Below are positions 6,867 through 13,542 of a DNA stretch of 13,542 nt, piece after piece. Position numbers and translations under genes: made by a program. Position 1 is the stretch's first letter. The number at the start of each line of letters is the position of its first letter. The DNA is from UBA7692 sp033578915 (lineage in GTDB: Bacteria > Bacteroidota > Bacteroidia > Chitinophagales > LD1): the NCBI GenBank assembly GCA_033578915.1, contig JAVQWQ010000052.1, forward strand, positions 1-13,542, written 5' to 3'. The notes beneath the pieces are model-generated. The model saw only the letters and a list, made by a program, of their open reading frames with translations, did not search any database and was not told the DNA's origin.

Positions 6867-9095
6867 CTAAAATTTTAATACGGTGAATTCGGTGCGGCGA
6901 TTGGTTTGATGCTGGTCTTCTGAGCATGCTGTGCGGGAGCTTACGCAGTTACACCTAATAACAGGTTTGTTTTCACCATAGCCCACTGCGCGCATCCTGC
7001 GGAAATCAATACCGTTTTGAATCAGATAATTCACTACGCTTTCGGCCCTGCGACCAGAAAGTTCCAGATTATAACTATCAGAGCCTCGGCAGTCGGTGTG
7101 AGAGCTTAATTCTATTTCCATAGTGGGATTATCGCGCATTAATTTCACCAGTTTGTCTAATTCTTCTTTAGACACGGGCCTGAGGTCTGCTTTATCAAAA
7201 TCGTAGTAGATATTCTCGATAATTATCGGCACACCTTTTCTTACTTTCAACAGTTCTACATTTTTTACTAAAAGGCCCTCAGATGTATCTGTAGTAACAG
7301 ACTCTGAAACATTAAGGTAACGCACATTAGAGTCTGCATCTAATATTTTTCCAGCAGTGAGCGTATAGGACGTATTTGGTTTGGCCTGTATGTAAGTGGA
7401 GCCTCCTGCAAAAGTCTTCAATTCGGTTTTTTCATTATCTCCTGCGCTAACCGCCACCGATGCCTTCTCTATCGGCTCTTTGGTCTTTACATCTACTACG
7501 CGCACCGCTACATTGATGCCTTCTTCTTTTAGCAAAGGAACATCAACTGTAATATCAGTGGTGTAAGCATAGAACACCGTTGTATCGGATTTGTAACCGG
7601 GCAATGAAGTAATAAGGGTGTAGTTTTTTTGAATAGGAGAACTAAATACAGCCTTACCTGAGTTATCGGCTGTTAATTTAGAAATGAGGCTATCGTTTTC
7701 GTAAATCTCGAAGGTGGCATTAGACAGAGGGACGAGGCTCACGGCATTTTTGGCTAATAGATTAACTTTTAATTCAGCAACGGTAAAGCGATAAATGTCA
7801 TCGCTTCCAAGCCCGCCGGGACGATCAGAAACAAAGAAACCATATTTATTTTTATCGTCTATGATGAAACCAAAATCATCGTGACTGGAGTTGAGTGGTA
7901 TGCCAAGATTCTTTGGGTTTAACCACTTGTTACCAACCCTTCGGGAACTCAACACATCCAATCCGCCCAGACCATGATGGCCGTTTGAAGCAAAGTATAA
8001 CACAGAGTCATGTGACCAGAAAGGGAAAAGCTCATCTCCTGAAGTATTTATTTCTGAACCAAGATTAATTGGCGAAGACCAGCCTCCATTTTCATTTTTA
8101 TAGCACACGTAGATGTCTGAACCACCATACCCTCCAGGCATATCGCTGGAAAAAAACAACATACCGGCATCTCTATCTAACGAGGCGTGTGCAACAGAGT
8201 AATCGGTGCTATTGAAGTGCACAGCTTCTTCAATGTTGGAAACCGTCTCATTTAGAGTATCCACCTTTGCTTTGTACAAGCTTAGGAAGACAGTTTTGTT
8301 TTTATCTCTTATGGCTGAAGAAGGCCTGCTGTTTGAACGTGTAAAGTAAATTTCAGAAAAACGCGGTAAAAAGAAAACAGGGCCATCGTGATATTTTTTA
8401 TTCAAAGAAGAAGTTGCAAATTTTTCTACCTTTTGATTTTTGTTCAGAGAGTCAGCAGGGGCAACGTATATATCCAAAAATGAACTCGAAGTCCAGTTGT
8501 CGGTAATCTTTACGCCATAAATGTTTCTTTCGCGGTTTGAGCAAAATAATATTTTCCCTGAGGTATAAAAGGAAACTCCAAAATCTGAAAAGGGGGAGTT
8601 TGCCTTAAGGTTTTCTAAGTTAAATACGCTTTTATTTCTTTTCAAATAGCCAATTTGTTGTAACCCTACAATTTTTCTCACCACTTCTGTGTCTTTGGGG
8701 TTAGCTCTCTGATAAGCTTCATAGTACGTGAGGGCATCATCATATTGCTGCTTAACTCTTAGTGCTTCTGCATAATAAAACATATCTTTTGGCCTTTGTG
8801 GATTGTTCTGAACCAAATATTGATACCACTTTTCTGCCTGATTCCAATCGTTGATATATCTGTATGAATCAGCTATTTTTTGTCGCAGGCGAATATTAGA
8901 ACTGTCTTTACGGATTGCCTCCCCGTAGTATTTTATTGCGTTGATAAAATCAAATCTATTAAATCGTTTGTCTCCAAGTTTCTCATAAAGCGATTGCGAA
9001 AAACCACTTATTGTAAGAATAAAAATAACGATTAAAAAAACGGAAGCTTGTTTAAAAGATGAGCTTAGTTTGTCGGAAGGGTTTTCGCTGTTCAT
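6867..9095 (-). CDS. PorE-like OmpA-family protein (TPR, PD40 propeller, CRD-like, OmpA C-terminal)
   Basis: This 742-residue envelope protein probably bridges the outer membrane and peptidoglycan. After a 17-residue polar stretch and a hydrophobic signal (18-33, no lipobox cysteine), domains follow in order. TPR-like helices span about 36-145. A propeller at about 160-437 has PD40-type strands, best seen at FFSSDMPGGYGGSDIYV (314-330), YFASNGHHGLGGLD (367-380) and FFVSDRPGGLGSDDIY (420-435). Beta-sandwich regions, one resembling a carboxypeptidase regulatory domain, lie at about 442-615. The OmpA domain is at about 627-742: IYYDFDKADLRP (629-640), SSHTDCRGSDSYNLELSGRR (664-683) and a NRRTEF end. 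D668 and R683 are spaced like the diaminopimelate-binding Asp/Arg of OmpA. C715, C717 and C724 may form disulfides. The order matches T9SS component PorE of Porphyromonas, but many paralogues share it. It starts 2 bases after the PorP/SprF gene. Confidence 0.88.
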   Translation of the reverse strand: MNSENPSDKLSSSFKQASVFLIVIFILTISGFSQSLYEKLGDKRFNRFDFINAIKYYGEAIRKDSSNIRLRQKIADSYRYINDWNQAEKWYQYLVQNNPQRPKDMFYYAEALRVKQQYDDALTYYEAYQRANPKDTEVVRKIVGLQQIGYLKRNKSVFNLENLKANSPFSDFGVSFYTSGKILFCSNRERNIYGVKITDNWTSSSFLDIYVAPADSLNKNQKVEKFATSSLNKKYHDGPVFFLPRFSEIYFTRSNSRPSSAIRDKNKTVFLSLYKAKVDTLNETVSNIEEAVHFNSTDYSVAHASLDRDAGMLFFSSDMPGGYGGSDIYVCYKNENGGWSSPINLGSEINTSGDELFPFWSHDSVLYFASNGHHGLGGLDVLSSRRVGNKWLNPKNLGIPLNSSHDDFGFIIDDKNKYGFFVSDRPGGLGSDDIYRFTVAELKVNLLAKNAVSLVPLSNATFEIYENDSLISKLTADNSGKAVFSSPIQKNYTLITSLPGYKSDTTVFYAYTTDITVDVPLLKEEGINVAVRVVDVKTKEPIEKASVAVSAGDNEKTELKTFAGGSTYIQAKPNTSYTLTAGKILDADSNVRYLNVSESVTTDTSEGLLVKNVELLKVRKGVPIIIENIYYDFDKADLRPVSKEELDKLVKLMRDNPTMEIELSSHTDCRGSDSYNLELSGRRAESVVNYLIQNGIDFRRMRAVGYGENKPVIRCNCVSSRTACSEDQHQTNRRTEFTVLKF

Positions 9096-9097
9096 AG

Positions 9098-10072
9098 TCA
9101 GAAGGTTTTTAGATAACGAGGCGTTACAAAACGCTTCTTATTATAGGAGAAATCATACCCAAGCATGATTTCATGTGTACCGGAGTGATATGGCCTGAAT
9201 TTTGTAAGCGCAATATCATAGGCATAGCCTAAGCGAAACTGAGGAGTAATTTTTCCTTCTGCCATTATAATAATTGACTCACCTTTCCATCCGTTGTAGT
9301 CGCCTCCTGTTCGCCATCCAGCCCCAAGCCAAAATCGCTCAACAAATAACAGATTTAAATTGAGGTCAAGCTGAGGAAGGTTTCTACGATCACCAGAAAC
9401 ATATTTAAGCAGAAAAGTGGGCTTAACCTTCACAATCGCCATTTCTCTGCCAAAAACGTAACCTGCAGTCAGCAGATAGTGATTATATTGTTTTGCCACC
9501 AAATCATCCACCGGTACAATAGTAAAGCTTTCATTCAAGCTGTTGGGAAGTAAATGAGGTACTGATGCGCCAATAAAATATCGCTTTCCATAAACAAATA
9601 TGCCGAATCCAAAATTAAAAAGCGGCAAATTACGATCTATGCTAAAAATCCGGTCAGAAGTAGTTCCTACAGGCAACTCAGCCAGAGAGTTGCGTTGCTG
9701 ATAGTAAGTAAAACCTGCCTGAATCCCTAAGCAGATTCTAGACTGACGCACTTTGATGCGATAAGCAAACGAAGGCGTTAAAGAAAACATATTTACCAAT
9801 CCAAGGCGGTCATTCATGATAACTCCTCCCATCGCATATTGATCTCTCTTAAAAGGAGCGTGGATGCTTGCGTTGAATGTTCGTGGCGCACCATCCACTC
9901 CAGCCCATTGATGACGATAAATGGCCATAGTACTGATTACTTCATGGCTACCGGCATAGGCAGGATTTAAAAACAAGCCATTGAACATGTACATACTGTA
10001 TAGTGCATCCTGCTGTGCATAAGCTTCTCTTACTAAGCAAGTAATAAAAATTAATACTATCCTCTTCCACAT
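9098..10072 (-). CDS. PorP/SprF-family type IX secretion outer-membrane protein
   Basis: PorP/SprF proteins are outer-membrane beta-barrels of the type IX secretion system. In gliding Bacteroidota each adhesin with a type B C-terminal domain tends to need its own neighbouring SprF-like partner for secretion and surface attachment. The protein has 324 residues and a signal peptide (residues 1-19, AYA then QQDAL). The diagnostic N-terminal block is clear: YSMYMFNGLFLNPAYAGS (25-42), then RHQWAGVDGAPRT (53-65) and SIHAPF (69-74). The rest alternates barrel-like strands and closes with SGTHEIMLGYDF near the C-terminus. An arginine (R15) late in the signal's hydrophobic region is a little unusual. 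It starts 3 bases after the adhesin stop and ends 2 bases before the OmpA-family start, so it belongs to that operon. Confidence 0.93.
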   Translation of the reverse strand: MWKRIVLIFITCLVREAYAQQDALYSMYMFNGLFLNPAYAGSHEVISTMAIYRHQWAGVDGAPRTFNASIHAPFKRDQYAMGGVIMNDRLGLVNMFSLTPSFAYRIKVRQSRICLGIQAGFTYYQQRNSLAELPVGTTSDRIFSIDRNLPLFNFGFGIFVYGKRYFIGASVPHLLPNSLNESFTIVPVDDLVAKQYNHYLLTAGYVFGREMAIVKVKPTFLLKYVSGDRRNLPQLDLNLNLLFVERFWLGAGWRTGGDYNGWKGESIIIMAEGKITPQFRLGYAYDIALTKFRPYHSGTHEIMLGYDFSYNKKRFVTPRYLKTF

Positions 10073-10075
10073 AAT

Positions 10076-13000
10076 TTATCTATTTACAGTAATAAATCGC
10101 ATAAATCTTCTTCCGGTGCCATCGTTGTATTCAAACACATAATAGTACGTTCCATCGGGCACAGGGCTACCATCCATGTTTTCTCCTTTCCAATCATTCT
10201 CATATCTGCCTTTGCTATACCACACTTCGTTGCCCCAACGATTAAATACTTTTACTGAAGCATTTGGATAATTAGCTGTGCATTCTATAATCAATACATC
10301 TGCATCGCCATCTCCGTTTGGCGAAATCGCATTGGGGAAATAGCAGGCTACAGTAGTGTCTATGACAGAAATACAAACCGAGGCAGTGTCGCAGGATGTC
10401 TTGCCTGCAATTACAACACATACATTGTAAGTGATGCTATAATTGCCTTTGAAGCCTTCATCAGGTGTAAATGTAGCATTGAATGAGCCATCGAGCTCTA
10501 CCTTGCCCTTACCGCTTGTGCTTAGTATAAATAGTATGGTGTCATCAGCAGGAATAAGGATGTCATTTTTCAACATGTTAAATTGAAGTGGTGTGTTCAT
10601 AAAAGTAGTTAGCGAATCACAAGGGTAACCATTTGCAACCGGTTTCCAGACATTTCCTACATAAATTACTACTGTGGCTGTATCGCTTAATACAGGAACT
10701 CCATTATCGCAAAGTATATATTGGAAACTATCAATACCGTTAAACCCTGGATTAGGCGTGTAGGTAACAGTTCCATTTGAATTGACTACTACTACGCCAT
10801 TTGCAGGTTGATTGATGCCGCATACATATATGGTGTTGGTATCTGGGTCGTAATCGTTGAGTAAGACCGATATGACAACAGGTTGATTTTCGCCAGTGGC
10901 TTGTAAATCATCTACTGCTACAGGAGGCTTATTTTGCGTTGAAGGCCTAATGGTGTAGATTACCAAAATTGTATCGCACAATGAACCATTCGGATTGTTA
11001 TCACATACCACAACGGTAAAGGTGTCGTTTCCGGTGTAATTGGTAAATGGATTATAGCTGAAGCATAACGTGTCTCCAAAGTATAGAACCGTTCCATGTT
11101 CTTCTCCAACGACAGAAGTAATAACCACTTCATCACCATCCGGATCTGTTACGGGCAAGCAGGTGAATCCGGGCTGATTAATTAATGTAGTATCATACAC
11201 TACAGGATTTTGTGCTTCCGGCGGCCTGTTCTGACAGTTGTTAATAATTAGAACAATTTCTGCAGTGTCGCACAATGATGGAACTCCTCCATCACAAACA
11301 ACGTATTGCATTCTGTCAGCTCCAATGTATTCAGGAACTGGTGTATATTGAATTTGCGAAGGATTGAATATAGCAGCCTGGCCTGACCCATTGTATATTA
11401 TACTTTGCAATGCAAGCGTTGTATTTTCAGGATCAAAATCGTTCTGCAAAGGTTTCAAAAGCACTGTATTGTTCTTGCAAATTCTATAAGTATCTGTGTT
11501 AGCAACTGGTGGCAAACCGTTGCAGGGATTGTTGGTGATATTTACAGTAACCTTAGCGGTATCGCAACCTCCGCAAGAATTACATATTGAGTATGTGAAA
11601 CTATCCTGTAAACCAACAACATTAATGCCACTAGCAGTATATATTACTGAACCGAACTTATTAACCTGAACATTGCCATAGCTGGCAGGAGTTATAATTT
11701 TTACTATTGCTCCGTTCGTGTTACTGTCGTTGACCGTTACTGATAAATTAGTCTGGCAGTTAAATCCTACATAAGAGGTATCATCTACAGCCACAGGTGG
11801 ATCACAAGTAACAGGATCTACTTTGATCACCAAAATAGCAGTGTCACATAGGGTGCTGTTACCACAGAATGTGCAAGCAGTGTAAATCACTGTATCGTTT
11901 CCTGTAAATAATGAAACTGGAGAGTATGTGTAATTACCACTAACATTCATTGAAATGGTTCCATTCGAGGGTTCTTTAACCACATTGGCCTGTAGCGTAG
12001 TGTTATTAGGATTAACGTCATTTACCAGCACATTTCCATTAATAGTGTTGTTCTGCAAAGTAGATTGATAATCGTTTATGGCATTAACCGGACGGCACAC
12101 AGGTTGAATAACAATGGTCAATATACCAGTGTCACTGCCACAGGCATTGGTTACACTGTACAATACCATATCGGATCCGCTAAAGTTTGGATTAGCCTGA
12201 TAACGAATGCGATTGCCAGACACAGTTACAATCGAACCAACACCTGAACTCTGTACTATGCCGATTACGGAGAAGCCATTGGGTTTATCATTTGATAGTA
12301 CATTAACTAAAGTGTCAGCGCCTTGTTGGATGACAATAACATCATTTTGTGCAACGGGTAAATAACAGGTGTCAACTATTATTAATACGCACGCTGTATC
12401 AATAGCTCCAAATTGATCAGTGATGGAATAACAGAAGTAATCATACCCTATATATCCATGATTAGATTGATAAGTGATAAGCGGTTTGCAACTGTCATTA
12501 AGCACATAAGTAAATGAAAGAACTCCGTAAGAAGGCTGACTTATGATTTGTGTGAAGCAGAAGCTGTGATTTTGTGGATCATAGTCATTTCCTAAAATAT
12601 CAATAACAACAGGCAAACCACTTTGATTATAGGCTGTGTCGGTTACGGCAACTACATTATTGAATGGTATTACGTTGATGATAATAATGCTACTGTCGCA
12701 TTGTTGAGGATTACCGTTATCACACACAACCACACACAAAGTGTCAATACCATACCAGCCTATATTTGGAATGTAGTTAATACAATTTGAATTTAAGCTA
12801 TTGAAGATACCATGAACGGCCCCACAGTTAATTACAAATACAGATATCGAATCTCCATCCGGATCATTAAATGGCACGCATATTGTTGCCGTAGAGTCTT
12901 GTGGTATTGTAACTATCACATCATCAGAGACCGGAGCATCATTTACCGGACATACATTAACATAAACGGTTGCGGTATCGCACTCTCCGGCACAAGTGGT

Positions 13001-13462
13001 GTTACATACCGAATATCGGAATGAATCTGAACCATTATAGTTAGGTGAGGGGGTGTAGCTTATGCTTCCAGATACATTAACTACATTAATACTTCCATGC
13101 ACAGGGTTTTGTATTATAGAGATTATATAATTGGATGAAATACCAGGGCCATCATTATCAGTCAGATTGAAAGTTACATTCTCATCTTCACATGTATTGA
13201 TCACGTCATTATTAGCTGAAAGTTTTTGATAAATTATAGAGACTTCATCTACTGCCGTGCAGCCGTTGTCGTTATTCGTTACCGTTACCGTATAAGTTCC
13301 GGCTGCCGTTACCGCAGTAGCCTGCGTGTTCGCTCCGTTGCTCCAGGCAAACGAGGCGTTCACCGCATTGGTTATCGCTGCTAACGCAATGCTGCCCTGC
13401 GCACAAGTCAGTGTCGTGTCATTGCCCGCATTGACAGTCGGACGGGTAGTATCCTGAGTCAC
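10076..13462 (-). CDS. Giant adhesin, C-terminal part, with tandem ~95-residue repeats and T9SS type B sorting domain
   Basis: This is the C-terminal 1128 residues of a surface adhesin. The apparent start (GTG 13462) directly follows an in-frame TAA and has no signal peptide, so it is not the real start; a homologous repeat continues upstream in the same frame. Layout: residues 1-81 hold a PKD/Ig-like unit (FAWSNGANTQ, then AAGTYTVTVTNNDNGC). Residues 82-1039 hold ten ~95-residue Ig/cadherin-like units with the pattern PVA.DD, VL.ND.DP, NGT...Y.P...F.G.DSF.Y, CDTA. Residues 1040-1128 hold the gliding-motility-associated C-terminal domain (CHU_C, T9SS type B): FPNAISPNGDGDADVL, VFNRWGNEVW, DWKGENMDGSPVPDGTYYY, FITVNR. 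Calcium binding is plausible from the many DPDGD/NDYDP motifs but is inference. The gene precedes its likely partner porP/sprF by 3 bases. Whether an intact adhesin is made depends on the stop. Confidence 0.9.
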   Translation of the reverse strand: MTQDTTRPTVNAGNDTTLTCAQGSIALAAITNAVNASFAWSNGANTQATAVTAAGTYTVTVTNNDNGCTAVDEVSIIYQKLSANNDVINTCEDENVTFNLTDNDGPGISSNYIISIIQNPVHGSINVVNVSGSISYTPSPNYNGSDSFRYSVCNTTCAGECDTATVYVNVCPVNDAPVSDDVIVTIPQDSTATICVPFNDPDGDSISVFVINCGAVHGIFNSLNSNCINYIPNIGWYGIDTLCVVVCDNGNPQQCDSSIIIINVIPFNNVVAVTDTAYNQSGLPVVIDILGNDYDPQNHSFCFTQIISQPSYGVLSFTYVLNDSCKPLITYQSNHGYIGYDYFCYSITDQFGAIDTACVLIIVDTCYLPVAQNDVIVIQQGADTLVNVLSNDKPNGFSVIGIVQSSGVGSIVTVSGNRIRYQANPNFSGSDMVLYSVTNACGSDTGILTIVIQPVCRPVNAINDYQSTLQNNTINGNVLVNDVNPNNTTLQANVVKEPSNGTISMNVSGNYTYSPVSLFTGNDTVIYTACTFCGNSTLCDTAILVIKVDPVTCDPPVAVDDTSYVGFNCQTNLSVTVNDSNTNGAIVKIITPASYGNVQVNKFGSVIYTASGINVVGLQDSFTYSICNSCGGCDTAKVTVNITNNPCNGLPPVANTDTYRICKNNTVLLKPLQNDFDPENTTLALQSIIYNGSGQAAIFNPSQIQYTPVPEYIGADRMQYVVCDGGVPSLCDTAEIVLIINNCQNRPPEAQNPVVYDTTLINQPGFTCLPVTDPDGDEVVITSVVGEEHGTVLYFGDTLCFSYNPFTNYTGNDTFTVVVCDNNPNGSLCDTILVIYTIRPSTQNKPPVAVDDLQATGENQPVVISVLLNDYDPDTNTIYVCGINQPANGVVVVNSNGTVTYTPNPGFNGIDSFQYILCDNGVPVLSDTATVVIYVGNVWKPVANGYPCDSLTTFMNTPLQFNMLKNDILIPADDTILFILSTSGKGKVELDGSFNATFTPDEGFKGNYSITYNVCVVIAGKTSCDTASVCISVIDTTVACYFPNAISPNGDGDADVLIIECTANYPNASVKVFNRWGNEVWYSKGRYENDWKGENMDGSPVPDGTYYYVFEYNDGTGRRFMRFITVNR
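10079..10345 (-). other. T9SS type B C-terminal sorting domain (CHU_C type)
   Basis: Adhesin residues 1040-1128. It begins FPNAISPNGDGDAD and contains VFNRWGNEVW (33rd-42nd residue of the domain), then DWKG and PVPDGTYYYVFEY, and ends RFITVNR at the stop codon. These are the fixed blocks of the gliding-motility-associated C-terminal domain, which directs export by the type IX system. Two deviations are visible: a cysteine precedes the domain (CYFPN) and another follows in IIECTANYP, a pair common in such domains. Confidence 0.93.
10346..13219 (-). repeat. Array of ten ~95-residue Ig/cadherin-like repeats inside the adhesin
   Basis: Adhesin residues 82-1039 divide into ten units of about 90-100 residues, mean 95.8. 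Units begin at NNDVIN, DVIVTI, TDTAYN, NDVIVI, INDYQS, DDTSYV, TDTYRI, NPVVYD, DDLQAT and GYPCDS. Each carries a ND/DPD turn, a NG.....Y.P strand and a final DTA-type strand. They diverge strongly in sequence (the DNA is not near-identical), so they are old repeats unlikely to recombine, unlike the 75-codon unit upstream. Such stalks extend the tip of T9SS adhesins from the cell. Confidence 0.85.
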
Positions 13463-13542
13463 TACTACTTAAAAAAATTCACTCAAGCCGTTGTCGTTGT
13501 TGGTCACCGTAACCGTATAAATTCCGGCTGTTGTTGCCGGCG
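13262..13542 (-). repeat. 75-codon PKD/Ig-like repeats, direct copies 225 bases apart
   Basis: The stretch from 13262 and the stretch from 13487 are direct copies exactly 225 bases apart and about 80% identical over the ~56 bases that can be compared before the window ends. Both encode a G(T/I)YTVTVTNNDNG core. The period is a multiple of three, so both copies are in one frame. The upstream copy is cut by the right edge, so the number of units is unknown. The copies are separated by the in-frame TAA at 13469-13471. Confidence 0.8.
13469..13542 (-). pseudogene. Upstream part of the adhesin gene, ending at an in-frame TAA
   Basis: Read from the right edge in the same frame as the large adhesin segment, this encodes PATTAGIYTVTVTNNDNGLSEF, F, then TAA (13471-13469). 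It is the end of a repeat unit homologous to residues 48-68 of the downstream segment. The frame is unchanged across the stop: the next codons are GTA GTA GTG ACT CAG. A single base change in the stop (for example GAA to TAA) would therefore explain the break. Compared with the next unit, the conserved cysteine of NDNGC is replaced by Leu here, so the lesion may span several bases. It could be a real nonsense change or a fault from assembling repeats. Confidence 0.7.

Noticed and set aside
10346..13219. CRISPR-like or DNA-level tandem repeat array
   Set aside because: The periodicity is at the protein level (~95 residues); the DNA of the units is divergent and has no short direct repeats with spacers.
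13469..13477. Phase variation of the adhesin by slippage in the 7-T tract
   Set aside because: The frames on both sides of the tract already match. Losing or gaining one T leads into TAG or TGA soon after, so slippage cannot restore the gene; a base substitution in the stop could.

Overview
The window reads as chromosomal DNA of a Bacteroidota bacterium, probably an uncultured Chitinophagales-like or related lineage. The reasons are a type IX secretion (T9SS) type B sorting domain on a giant adhesin, a PorP/SprF-family outer-membrane protein, an OmpA protein with TPR and PD40 segments, a TAnnTTTG promoter box, and generally AT-rich DNA. I see no insertion sequence, phage gene, CRISPR array or origin. 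The longest stretch without a gene is about 240 bases.

Left part (1-4887). A secreted protein of unknown function runs off the left edge on the minus strand. Its true frame has no stop from 815 to 1, although a longer-looking frame shadows it. Next come a tRNA-Arg(UCU) and then, on the plus strand, lipB (octanoyltransferase) overlapping by 4 bases a class V aminotransferase with a Tat signal. The aminotransferase is damaged at its 3' end: a 1-base frame change and an in-frame TAG separate it from a recognisable C-terminus that ends flush against the convergent BKACE-family gene. The gap 4019-4254 is AT-rich and holds the divergent start regions of the BKACE gene and a small lipoprotein. The gap 4675-4887 holds only a weak terminator-like hairpin.

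Middle (4888-6808, minus strand). N-carbamoylputrescine amidase (aguB), a LolD-type ABC ATPase and a small CoA-binding Rossmann protein are tightly packed: 8 bases, then a 4-base overlap. They look like one operon.

Right part (6867-13542, minus strand). Three tightly spaced genes (3 and 2 bases apart) form a surface module. The first is a large adhesin with about ten ~95-residue Ig/cadherin-like repeats and a T9SS type B C-terminal domain. The second is a PorP/SprF protein, and the third is a PorE-like TPR/PD40/CRD-like/OmpA protein. From family knowledge, the PorP/SprF partner supports export and attachment of its cognate type B adhesin, and the OmpA protein could tie the outer-membrane assembly to peptidoglycan. 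The adhesin extends past the right edge, but an in-frame TAA at 13469-13471 separates two copies of a 75-codon repeat. The DNA there is much more GC-rich than the rest of the gene.

The most useful observations are the two broken genes (aminotransferase and adhesin), the hidden frame at the left edge, and the adhesin-PorP-OmpA module. The module is a variation on known T9SS biology. I do not see clear evidence for a wholly new system.
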